Shown here one piece after another: positions 22,483 to 29,213 of a stretch of DNA of 64,000 bases; positions within the stretch are counted from its first letter, which is position 1, and every line of letters starts with the position of its first letter. The stretch spans positions 19,920 to 83,919 of the IMG/VR virus record IMGVR_UViG_3300025131_008220. One strand, written 5' to 3'. A model generated the notes under the pieces. It saw nothing but the letters and a program-made list of their open reading frames with translations, did not search any database and was not told the DNA's origin. The DNA is from a virus. The translations under genes were made by a program, and so were the position numbers.

Positions 22483-22728
22483 ATGTTTTATAATGCATTA
22501 ACAAAGAAGTACGAAGCGGAGGTTGAAGAATCCCTAGCTACACTCAAGGTGTATATGAGCAGGAGTGTTGGGATAGGCGAGCACTCAGACCTGTTAACAG
22601 AGTTGGATAAATATGTCTCAAAACTAGCGGCAGCAGAGGACAACTTAGAGTCACTAAAGAGACATAAAGGCACACTTACTGAGACGGAAAGTGAGACAGG
22701 CTTTGAGCCTCCCAGTCAAAGTTACTAA
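22483..22728 (+). CDS. Hypothetical phage protein with VGIGEH motif
   Basis: 81 residues, predicted helical hairpin. SVGIGEHSDLLTELDKYV, then KLAAAEDNLESLKR, resembles small proteins of many T4-like and marine phages that share VGIGEHPD-like motifs; function unknown. The terminal 12 residues are acidic and Pro/Ser-rich. Confidence 0.55.
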   Translation: MFYNALTKKYEAEVEESLATLKVYMSRSVGIGEHSDLLTELDKYVSKLAAAEDNLESLKRHKGTLTETESETGFEPPSQSY

Positions 22729-22756
22729 AAACCTTAATGAATAAGCAAATTTTTAA

Positions 22757-22785
22757 TTGGCACGCTTGCTGCTATTATATATATT
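22757..22785 (+). promoter_or_regulatory. Probable promoter of the Hsp20 gene
   Basis: TTGGCA (22757-22762), 17-nt spacer, TATATT (22780-22785), only 3 nt before the ATG at 22789. Either the transcript is leaderless or translation starts at the in-frame ATG at 22813. Confidence 0.5.
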
Positions 22786-22788
22786 AAC

Positions 22789-23193
22789 ATGAGTACATTA
22801 ACATTAACAAATATGGGACTAAGAAACGTGTCGAATCTTTTCGATTATGTAAACAGCAGCCTCGAGGATGACTACAAAGAATGGGCTAGCTCTTGGAAGG
22901 GCTGGAGCTCAGATAACAACACTCACTTTAACGAGGAAGAGGACGGGTATTCTTTTTATCTAGCCCTATCGGGCTTGACTAAAGAGGACGTAAAGATTAA
23001 CGTAGTGGACGACTATATCAGCGTCCACGCCGAAGGAACCTCTGCAGGAAGAGAGGTTAATTACAAGAAGAGCTTTAGCATTCCAACTAAAGCGGACAAA
23101 GAAACTCTAGAAGCAAAAATGGAAAACGGTATGCTGAGTATCACTATCAGTAAAAGGGAAAAGGACAAAAATAAGACTGTCGAAATAAAGTAG
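22789..23193 (+). CDS. Small heat-shock protein, Hsp20/alpha-crystallin
   Basis: 134 residues. The alpha-crystallin domain occupies roughly residues 45-134: YSFYLALSGLTKEDVKINV, YISVHAE and KKSFSIPTKADKETLEAKM, with the closing GMLSITI block (A-x-x-x-n-G-v-L motif of Hsp20). The N-terminus is short and the C-terminal IXI-type tail (VEIK) is minimal. An ATP-independent holdase; phage Hsp20 copies are known in marine phages, where a role in capsid/tail assembly or stress during infection is inferred. It has its own promoter and intrinsic terminator, so it is a single-gene transcription unit. Confidence 0.88.
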   Translation: MSTLTLTNMGLRNVSNLFDYVNSSLEDDYKEWASSWKGWSSDNNTHFNEEEDGYSFYLALSGLTKEDVKINVVDDYISVHAEGTSAGREVNYKKSFSIPTKADKETLEAKMENGMLSITISKREKDKNKTVEIK

Positions 23194-23222
23194 GCAAATA
23201 GCAACCGAATTTTAGCTTCTTT

Positions 23223-23253
23223 AAGCTGCTCATTTTTTTGGGCAGCTTTTTTT
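23223..23253 (+). terminator. Intrinsic terminator of the Hsp20 gene
   Basis: Nine-pair stem AAGCTGCTC/GGGCAGCTT (23223-23231 and 23240-23248, one G-U) with an 8-nt loop, then a run of seven T. The U-run abuts the -35 of the following promoter. Confidence 0.85.
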
Positions 23254-23254
23254 G

Positions 23255-23283
23255 TTGACAAGCGCATAAGACTAAGGTATAAT
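23255..23283 (+). promoter_or_regulatory. Perfect sigma-70 promoter of the SSB-like gene
   Basis: TTGACA (23255-23260), 17-nt spacer containing ATAAG, TATAAT (23278-23283). The ATG at 23293 follows after 9 nt, leaving a leader of about 3 nt. Confidence 0.85.
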
Positions 23284-23292
23284 TATTAAAGT

Positions 23293-23838
23293 ATGATTCA
23301 GTTCTATAAAGCAAACCCGAAGGTGTCAGGAACAGCCTGTTCTTTTTCTGTCAACCCTAAAGACAAGTCCGTATACGCCAGCTTAATTAAGCAGAAGAGT
23401 TGGGACGATAAAACGAAGACAGGTAGGTTTGATGCCGACAATAAGTGCATCACTAAGCTAAACACAATGGAGCTAGGCGCTCTAATCAACGCTATTGATA
23501 CGAAGACAGACTGGTCAGCTTATCATGGAACTCAGACAAGAGCGACTAAGATGAATTTTTCCCCATACTCCCAAGGGGGCAATGAAGGCTACAACTTCAG
23601 AGTAACCGCTGACTCTAAAGAAGACTCAGAAAAGAAATCCACCTTCTCGATGGGCTTTAGATACGGAGAAGCAGAGGTTCTGAAGAGATATTTTATCTTT
23701 TCTATGAACGCTATCTTCCAAGCCTCCCTTGAAGAGGTTCAGGCCTCACTAAGCGGAGCCAAGAAAGGCGGCTACAATAAGCCTCAAGCAGCCTCCGCGC
23801 CAAAAACAGAGGACTCGGACGAAGAGGTTGTTTGGTAA
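23293..23838 (+). CDS. Putative single-stranded DNA-binding protein
   Basis: 181 residues, function inferred. MIQFYKANPKVSGTACSF and the alternation of beta strands through ~residue 115 fit an OB/whirly-like nucleic-acid-binding domain. The C-terminus is a flexible Gly/Ala/Pro stretch ending in an acidic tail with an aromatic last residue (TEDSDEEVVW), the hallmark of phage and bacterial SSBs (T7 gp2.5, SSB) used to recruit partner proteins. It has its own strong, nearly leaderless promoter, as expected for an abundant protein. It overlaps the methyltransferase gene by 11 nt. Confidence 0.55.
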   Translation: MIQFYKANPKVSGTACSFSVNPKDKSVYASLIKQKSWDDKTKTGRFDADNKCITKLNTMELGALINAIDTKTDWSAYHGTQTRATKMNFSPYSQGGNEGYNFRVTADSKEDSEKKSTFSMGFRYGEAEVLKRYFIFSMNAIFQASLEEVQASLSGAKKGGYNKPQAASAPKTEDSDEEVVW

Positions 23839-24472
23839 AATCTCCGTGATTGACGACTTTGATAAGAAGGTACCTTTTCTAAAGTCCGGCGCTCCAAACA
23901 GAGCGCCGTATTATTATCTTTTCTCCTTAGCTTACGCTAGGAACAAAGGATTGTGGCTAGAGTTTGGTACCCATGACGGCACTACACTAAACCTAATAGC
24001 CGAAATAATGCATAAGTATGGGAAAGCAAAGACACCTATGTACGGTTTCGATTCTTTCGAGGGGCTACCGGAAGCGTGGGGGAGTAAAGCGAAGAAAGGC
24101 CACTTTAATAAACAGGGAAAAATGCCCAACGTTGCATGGGATAACATAAGAATAGTGAAAGGCTGGTTTAACGAGACTATACCTAAGTTTTTAAAAATAG
24201 AAAAAGCAGATGTAGCTATGGTTCATATAGATAGTGACCTTTATATTTCAGCAAAAACAACCCTAGAAGGACTAAAAGAAAGGATAAAACCCGGGACAGT
24301 AATAATGTTTGACCAGTTCCATAACGGTAGCGGGCATTATCCAGAGTATAAAGAACACGAATACAAAGCTTGGAAAGAGTTTTCAGAAGAATATAAAGTA
24401 AAATACGACTGGATAGCTTATGTCAAAGACTCGCTACAAGCCTCATTAATAGTAAGGGACATCCAAGTTTGA
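23828..24472 (+). CDS. TylF/macrocin-O-methyltransferase-like protein
   Basis: 214 residues. LWLEFGTHDGTTLNLIAEI is the SAM-binding motif I and PMYGFDSFEGLPEAW, then KGHF, are the TylF-family landmarks; VAMVHIDSDLYISAK supplies the acidic metal/catalytic region and TVIMFDQF the next strand. These enzymes methylate sugar hydroxyls, so this may act on the sugars added by the nearby glycosyltransferases. Only TTG (23828) or GTG (23846) can start it; no ATG is in reach. The TTG overlaps the previous stop. Confidence 0.75.
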   Translation: MFGKISVIDDFDKKVPFLKSGAPNRAPYYYLFSLAYARNKGLWLEFGTHDGTTLNLIAEIMHKYGKAKTPMYGFDSFEGLPEAWGSKAKKGHFNKQGKMPNVAWDNIRIVKGWFNETIPKFLKIEKADVAMVHIDSDLYISAKTTLEGLKERIKPGTVIMFDQFHNGSGHYPEYKEHEYKAWKEFSEEYKVKYDWIAYVKDSLQASLIVRDIQV

Positions 24473-26397
24473 GAAAAAAGAAGATTTTATTCCAAAGTGA
24501 TTCTGCCCTAGCAAAGACAGGGTTTGGAAGAAACGCTAAAGAAGTTCTCTCGTACCTGTATGATACAGGTAAGTACGAGATCTTTCACTATTGCTGTGGA
24601 ACAACCAAAGGAGAGCCAGCCCTAGAGAGACCCCCTTGGAAGTGCATTGGGACCATGCCCAAGGACCAAAACCTACTGGTCAAACTAAACCAAGACCCAG
24701 AACAAGGAAGGGACGTCAACTACGGAGGATATTTCGTAAACGAAGTAATAAAAAAAGTCCAACCAGATGTTTTTATAGGTGCTCAAGACATATGGGGAGT
24801 AGAGTCATGCACTAAAAAAGAATGGTACGATAAAATAACCTCAGCCATATGGACAACCTTAGACTCTCTACCCCTTTACCCAAATGCAGTGAAGATAGCC
24901 CCTAAAATAAAAAACTTTTGGGTTTGGAGTAACTTTGCCGAAAAAGAATTCGCTAGGTTAGGTTATGGACACATAAAGACACTACACGGAGCAATTAACC
25001 ATAAAGATTTTTGCAGACTATCGGATGAAAAGAGAGCAGAGCTAAGAAAAAAATTTAAAATAGAAGAGGATGCTTTTGTTATTGGGTTTGTTTTCAGGAA
25101 CCAGTTAAGAAAATCTGTACCTAACCTGCTAGAAGGCTACGCTAAATGGAAAAAGATTGCGCGACTTGGGGACAAAAAGAAGTCTTATTTGCTGCTTCAC
25201 ACCCACTGGAAAGAAGGCTGGAATATCCATAGGCTATGTGAAGAATACGGCATAGACAAATCGGAAATATTAACTACTTATATTTGCAAGAACTGCAAAG
25301 AGTATTGGGTAAAGCCTTATTCTGGACACGGCTTACAATGCGAATCGTGCAAAACAAAAGACTCTCAGGTAACATGTCATGTCTCCATAGGTGTCGAAGA
25401 ACCCCAACTCAACGAAGTGTACAATTTGATGGACACTTATTGTCACCCGTTTACCAGCGGTGGGCAAGAAATTCCTGTTCAAGAAGCCAAATTTACAGAG
25501 TTAATTACCTTAGTCACAAACTACAGTTGTGGAGAAGAGAGCTGCGAAAAAGGCTCAGGATCCCTTCCTCTCAAGTGGTCTGAATACAGAGAGCACGGCA
25601 CTCAATTCAGAAAAGCTTCAACATGCCCAAACTCTATAGCTGAGAACCTAGATAAAGTATTCCACATGCCACTAGAGGAAAGGCTTAAAAAAGGCAAGAA
25701 GGCCAGAGACTGGGCTATCAGCAAATTTTCAACAGAAGTGACAGGCAAGTTTCTGGAAGACTTTATAGACTCCGCCCCTTACGCTACCTTTGACTTCGAT
25801 AAACTAGACTGGAAACCTAGAGACCCTAAAGCAAAAATTCCGGAGATACAAGATGACGCCGAATGGCTGATATATGCATACAAGCATATATTAAATATGC
25901 AGGTAGATAGAGGAAATGACGGGCACAAATATTGGATGAACCAAATGGCCAATAAAACACCCAGAAAAAACATAGAAGACTTCTTTAGAAAAAAAGCTCA
26001 GGAAGAGAACCAACAGAACATACCTTTTAAAATAGAAGACTACCTAGATGAAGAGGACGAAGGTAAACGTATATTAGTAGTCATGCCCGGAAGCATAGGT
26101 GATGTGTTTTTAACTACTTCTATACTAGAGTCTATAGCAGAAACATACCCAAGCCCAAACTACAATATCTATTTTGCAACAGACCCCAAGTATTTTGAGG
26201 TAGTAGAAGGCAACGAGAACATATATAAAATAATCCCCTACAACCAGAAGATGGATGACCTGCTCTGGCTAGAAGGAAGAGGCGACCATAAAGGCTTTTT
26301 TGAAGTAGCCCTGCTACCTCACATAGGAACACAAAGAATGTTTAACTATCAACATAATGGTAAAGATAAGATAGCGTTAGACCTTACTTGGAACTAG
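24469..26397 (+). CDS. GT4 glycosyltransferase with zinc-ribbon insertion fused to a GT9-like N-terminal half
   Basis: 642 residues. Residues ~1-500 are a GT-B retaining transferase: ILFQSDSALAKTGFGRNAKE opens the acceptor domain, FVFRNQLRKSVPNLLEGYAK the donor domain and FTSGGQEIPVQEAKFTE carries the EX7E pair. Between them CKNCKEYW and CESCKTKD (about 272-296) form a four-Cys zinc ribbon insertion. Residues ~532-642 start a second domain, ILVVMPGSIGDVFLTTSILE, typical of GT9 heptosyltransferases, but only its N-terminal half is present. The start is TTG, overlapping the previous stop (TTGA); no ATG alternative exists. The GT9 C-terminal half is the next gene. Confidence 0.72.
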   Translation: MRKKKILFQSDSALAKTGFGRNAKEVLSYLYDTGKYEIFHYCCGTTKGEPALERPPWKCIGTMPKDQNLLVKLNQDPEQGRDVNYGGYFVNEVIKKVQPDVFIGAQDIWGVESCTKKEWYDKITSAIWTTLDSLPLYPNAVKIAPKIKNFWVWSNFAEKEFARLGYGHIKTLHGAINHKDFCRLSDEKRAELRKKFKIEEDAFVIGFVFRNQLRKSVPNLLEGYAKWKKIARLGDKKKSYLLLHTHWKEGWNIHRLCEEYGIDKSEILTTYICKNCKEYWVKPYSGHGLQCESCKTKDSQVTCHVSIGVEEPQLNEVYNLMDTYCHPFTSGGQEIPVQEAKFTELITLVTNYSCGEESCEKGSGSLPLKWSEYREHGTQFRKASTCPNSIAENLDKVFHMPLEERLKKGKKARDWAISKFSTEVTGKFLEDFIDSAPYATFDFDKLDWKPRDPKAKIPEIQDDAEWLIYAYKHILNMQVDRGNDGHKYWMNQMANKTPRKNIEDFFRKKAQEENQQNIPFKIEDYLDEEDEGKRILVVMPGSIGDVFLTTSILESIAETYPSPNYNIYFATDPKYFEVVEGNENIYKIIPYNQKMDDLLWLEGRGDHKGFFEVALLPHIGTQRMFNYQHNGKDKIALDLTWN

Positions 26398-26399
26398 TT

Positions 26400-27611
26400 A
26401 TGCACTTAGTAGAACAATACGCACTCTCCTGCGGTGCAAAAATTACTCGGGCAAAGATAAGGGACAAGTACTGCCCCCTGCCAACAGATAGGTACATAAC
26501 CTTCTCTCCTTTCTCTAAACCCTCAAAGAATTACGACTACTGGAAAGAAGTTTTAGCTATGGCTATTCCCCCTTTAAATCAATTGAAGATAGACTTAGTC
26601 CAACTAGGAGAAAAGTCTGACCCAGCCTATGAAGGCTGTATCGACATGAGAGGCAAAACGTCTATAACACAAGCAGCCTATTTAATTAAACGAGGAATAA
26701 TGCACCTTGGCACAGACTCCTTTGCTACTCATATTGCCTCAGCATACGATAAGAAAATGATAAGCCTTTATTCCCATAGCCCCATTCAGAACTGCGGGCC
26801 ATTCTGGTCTAAAAAGGCCGATATCATACTCTTGGAGTCAAACAGAAAAGGACTGAAGCATTCTTACGCTACAGAAGAGAAGCCTAAGACAATCAACACA
26901 ATAGAGCCAGAGAAGGTGGCCTACTCTATCTTTAAAATGCTAGGCATAAGCACTAACATAAAACACAAGACTGTCCACATAGGTCCCAAATGGAACATGG
27001 AATTCCTTGAGGTTGTCCCGTCTGCAGTTGCAAAGTTTAGCCAAAAAGCACCGAAAGACAGGCACGTTATAAGAATGGACTATCACTTCAATGAAGAAGT
27101 TATGATAGAGCAACTAAAGACTAACCCCGGCCTGATTGTCACAGACAAGCCCCTATCCTTAGACAAGTTAATAAAAGTAAAGGATCTAATAGATCAAGTT
27201 ATTTATTTAATAGAGGATGATTCATTTGATGTTGAGTTCTCGAGGGGCTTAGACAGGGCAAATATTAAAAACTCAGTTTATACAAACTTAGAAGGAGAGT
27301 TTTTAAAAAAGCTTAAATATGATTTGTTAAACTTAAACAAACCCATAGCAACATTGGAGAAAAAGAGTAAAGAGTTAATATATAATCACGAAAAGTATGA
27401 TGTAAAGAATCTAAAATTTAGAAGCCGCAAGTTTGTCATAGAGGGAGACAAGATATTCCCCGGGAAAGCAGCTTATTTTAACAACGTAACAATAGATAAT
27501 TTCAACGCAGATCCAATACCAATCATTAACAAAAAAGACTTTTGGGATGAAATGGATTTCTTTTGGATAACAGAAGATCAAAATCTATCCTTGACTCAGA
27601 AGGTAGTTTAG
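26400..27611 (+). CDS. GT9 C-terminal half plus unknown C-terminal domain
   Basis: 403 residues. The first ~190 residues are the second half of a GT9 heptosyltransferase-like fold: YITFSPFSKPSKNYDYWKE (nucleotide-sugar half start), IDLVQLGEKSD, CIDMRGKTSITQAAYLIKR and MHLGTDSFATHIASAYDKK. The end, residues ~200-403, has no family I recognise; it is rich in KIKDLIDQV-like helices. The ATG begins 2 nt after the preceding stop, in a different frame, so the two GT9 halves are expressed as separate chains unless ribosomes frameshift. They would need to assemble to be active. An in-frame TTG at 26388 could also start it. Confidence 0.65.
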   Translation: MHLVEQYALSCGAKITRAKIRDKYCPLPTDRYITFSPFSKPSKNYDYWKEVLAMAIPPLNQLKIDLVQLGEKSDPAYEGCIDMRGKTSITQAAYLIKRGIMHLGTDSFATHIASAYDKKMISLYSHSPIQNCGPFWSKKADIILLESNRKGLKHSYATEEKPKTINTIEPEKVAYSIFKMLGISTNIKHKTVHIGPKWNMEFLEVVPSAVAKFSQKAPKDRHVIRMDYHFNEEVMIEQLKTNPGLIVTDKPLSLDKLIKVKDLIDQVIYLIEDDSFDVEFSRGLDRANIKNSVYTNLEGEFLKKLKYDLLNLNKPIATLEKKSKELIYNHEKYDVKNLKFRSRKFVIEGDKIFPGKAAYFNNVTIDNFNADPIPIINKKDFWDEMDFFWITEDQNLSLTQKVV

Positions 27612-27619
27612 GGTATCAT
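27591..27619 (+). promoter_or_regulatory. Promoter of the Rad52-like gene, leaderless
   Basis: TTGACT (27591-27596), 17-nt spacer, TATCAT (27614-27619), 6 nt before the ATG at 27626. The predicted +1 coincides with the first base of the ATG. The element lies in the end of the preceding gene. Confidence 0.65.
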
Positions 27620-27625
27620 TAGTAT

Positions 27626-28336
27626 ATGTCTATAGATCAAAAAACGTTTCAAAGAAACGAAGCAGGGCTTTTAGTTAAACCCCCAATTGACTACGTATTC
27701 AACGAAGACGGCTCCGTTGATTGGAGAAAAATGGTCAGGACAAGCTTTTTAGTAGCCAATAAACAAAGGACAAACCAAACCGATGTATCTCAACTGGAAG
27801 ACAAAGACCTACTTATTCTGCTGGGAGGCATTAAAGAGCTGGCTCAAATTAGAGGTTTTACCCAAGTGAGCTACAACGTGGTAGCCGCAAGCCAAGAGTA
27901 TTTTGCGACTAGCTGCACTATTGAATGGTTACCCAACTACGAAACTAATAACCTCTCTTCGACGTTCTCTGCTTTAGCAGACGCACACCAAGATAATACG
28001 TATAGCTTTGCCTGCAACTTCCTAGCAGCAACGGCGGAAAACAGAGCTTTTGTTCGGTGTGTAAGGAACTTTCTCAGGATTAACGTCGTTGGCCAAGAAG
28101 AGATGGGAGGAGGCCAGAAACAATCAACCTTCACTCAAAAATCTTCTGCCGCAAAGACAGACTCCAATCCCGCCACCCTATTAGAAAAAGTTATGGACAC
28201 AAAGGGGGTATCTTTTGATATGGTCAAATCTCGTTTGCTGGAAGAAGGCTTTAAGAAAGCAGAGTCGTATGATTCAATTAAAGACATACCTAAGACTAAA
28301 ACTTTTGAACTCATAGCTAGACTAAAAAAGATTTAA
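27626..28336 (+). CDS. Probable Rad52-like single-strand annealing protein
   Basis: 236 residues, recognised by pattern. A beta-sheet region (GFTQVSYNVVAASQEYFATS, TCTIEWLP) is followed by FSALADAHQDNT and then AENRAFVRCVRNFLRINVVG, which parallels the S/A-ET-RA-xx-RAL-R helix of Rad52/Rad22-superfamily annealing proteins. The C-terminal ~80 residues after GGGQKQSTF are a flexible linker and a small helical domain. It would promote strand annealing in phage recombination, working with the SSB-like protein. Alternatives: another oligomeric ssDNA-binding protein. Its own promoter is leaderless, and the 65-nt repeat overlaps its last codons. Confidence 0.5.
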   Translation: MSIDQKTFQRNEAGLLVKPPIDYVFNEDGSVDWRKMVRTSFLVANKQRTNQTDVSQLEDKDLLILLGGIKELAQIRGFTQVSYNVVAASQEYFATSCTIEWLPNYETNNLSSTFSALADAHQDNTYSFACNFLAATAENRAFVRCVRNFLRINVVGQEEMGGGQKQSTFTQKSSAAKTDSNPATLLEKVMDTKGVSFDMVKSRLLEEGFKKAESYDSIKDIPKTKTFELIARLKKI

Positions 28337-28390
28337 AAAAGACTTGACAAGTGAATAAGTTTTTGTTAGAATAAGTAAAGCAAGACGAAT
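28326..28390 (+). repeat. 65-nt dispersed inverted repeat, copy 2 (partner 15175-15239)
   Basis: Equal to the reverse complement of 15175-15239 with four mismatches. It holds TTGACA (28344-28349), ATAAG in the spacer and TAGAAT (28367-28372). It begins in the stop region of the Rad52-like gene. Confidence 0.88.
28344..28372 (+). promoter_or_regulatory. Sigma-70 promoter of the second structured RNA
   Basis: TTGACA (28344-28349), 17-nt spacer, TAGAAT (28367-28372). Expected start near 28379, followed by the hairpin at 28393-28412. Confidence 0.78.
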
Positions 28391-28589
28391 TTCCTCTCTC
28401 GACGGAGAGAGGTCGGTGTGACGGAACAATCCCTCCCAAAGGGGTAACGTAGCGACTGCGAGAAGTACAGAGACCAATCGGTTGAGAAAAATCGCGGGTG
28501 AGTCCGAAGTAAGTAGATCTGAAACATTTGTTTTCTGGGTACTGAAAAGGTGCGGGTACACAAATACTCCCGCCACCATTTATTTTAAT
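28379..28589 (+). ncRNA. Candidate structured RNA or leader, about 210 nt
   Basis: No convincing gene here: open frames occur in several frames at once on both strands, as expected for GC-rich structured RNA in an AT-rich genome. CCTCTCTC-GACG-GAGAGAGG (28393-28412) is a perfect 8-bp hairpin about 15 nt after the expected start. A terminator-like hairpin closes the segment. The middle (28413-28545) is less clear. A 250-nt intergenic space is exceptional in this window. It could be a stand-alone sRNA or the 5' leader of the following ORF. No match to tRNA or known riboswitch was recognised. Confidence 0.55.
28549..28587 (+). terminator. GC hairpin with U-rich tail at end of the structured RNA
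   Basis: GGTGCGGG (28549-28556) pairs with CCCG-C-CACC (28569-28577, one bulged C), then ATTTATTTTA. It ends just before the ATG of the next ORF. Confidence 0.5.
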
Positions 28590-28853
28590 ATGGATTATGA
28601 AGAGCTGTGCAAAGCATTTAGAGAAGAAGAGAAGATGAAGACAAAACATTTACAAAAGAAGGCCGCGAAGAAAAAGGTCACGCGAAAGGTAAAGCATGAT
28701 AAGATTGTCATGCGGGATCATGTTCGGCGTCAACTGATGAGGGACGTCGAGTATCAAATCAAACACCTTCGGCAAAGAAACGCAGCCGATTGCGATGTTG
28801 TTGCATTCATCAACAAGAAGTACGCGCAGATACGACAAATAATGTCAGAGTAA
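28590..28853 (+). CDS. Small Lys/Arg-rich ORF, foreign codon usage
   Basis: 87 residues from the ATG at 28590 (an in-frame TTG at 28482 would read through the RNA). Very basic N-terminal half (QKKAAKKKVTRKVKHDK), helical, with a DHVRRQLMRDVEYQIKHLRQ helix; a nucleic-acid-binding protein is plausible, family not recognised. Arginine codons are mostly CGx (CGA, CGG, CGT), while the neighbours use AGA/AGG, which suggests acquisition from another genome. No Shine-Dalgarno is seen. Its stop directly abuts the stop of the opposite gene. Confidence 0.5.
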   Translation: MDYEELCKAFREEEKMKTKHLQKKAAKKKVTRKVKHDKIVMRDHVRRQLMRDVEYQIKHLRQRNAADCDVVAFINKKYAQIRQIMSE

Positions 28854-29213
28854 CTACCACTTACCAATAGGGCAAGACTCCTCAGCTAAATAAACCTTCA
28901 GTGGAACAACACAACCGCACTCAGCGCATCTTTGGTTTTCTTTAATAAACCAAGCGCACCCGTGGCATATAGCGGTCCTTTTCTCTATTAGGGACATTTC
29001 CGCTTTTATCTTCTTTCCGGCCACTAAAGCCTTTGCAGTTTTAGAGAGACTCTTAGCTAAGTTAGCCGCCATCTCCTTCTTGCTGGGGAGCTTCTTTTTG
29101 TCCAGCTTTATAAAATCTTTTTTTAAAGAACCCCTTTTTCTTCCAGAACTATTCGTTTGAGTAGACCCAATTGGTTCGATATAAGACCCTCCTGAAAAAT
29201 TTTTTAAACTCAT
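28854..29213 (-). CDS. Small zinc-binding phage protein
   Basis: 119 residues. The N-terminal 70 residues are basic and low-complexity; the C-terminal part holds CHGCAWF, CAECGCVVPLK and ESCPIGKW, a five- to six-Cys zinc-binding module resembling a common phage protein family of unknown role (terminal CPIGKW). It overlaps the giant gene upstream by ATGA and is the last gene of the late block. Confidence 0.6.
   Translation of the reverse strand: MSLKNFSGGSYIEPIGSTQTNSSGRKRGSLKKDFIKLDKKKLPSKKEMAANLAKSLSKTAKALVAGKKIKAEMSLIEKRTAICHGCAWFIKENQRCAECGCVVPLKVYLAEESCPIGKW

Noticed and set aside
26380-26410. A sequencing frameshift joining the two GT9-bearing genes
   Set aside because: Cannot be excluded, but the following ATG is 2 nt after the stop, like other coupled junctions here, so I kept two genes and listed the split as a finding.
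28440-28520. Hammerhead ribozyme or group I intron core in RNA B (GAGTCCG, AATCGCGGG strings)
   Set aside because: The required CUGAUGA/GAAA set and the group I P7 and S elements are missing; short matches are chance.
28482-28577. A possible tRNA in RNA B: GCGGGTG (28485-28491 region) could pair imperfectly with CTCCCGC, followed by CACCA
   Set aside because: The acceptor pairing has a U-U mismatch, the end does not fit one discriminator plus CCA, and no T-loop TTCRAAT or D-arm is present. The 3' part reads better as a terminator-like hairpin.
28317-28649. Minus-strand open frames over RNA B
   Set aside because: Several frames are open at once, none has a ribosome site or recognisable protein; open frames arise from the GC-rich composition.
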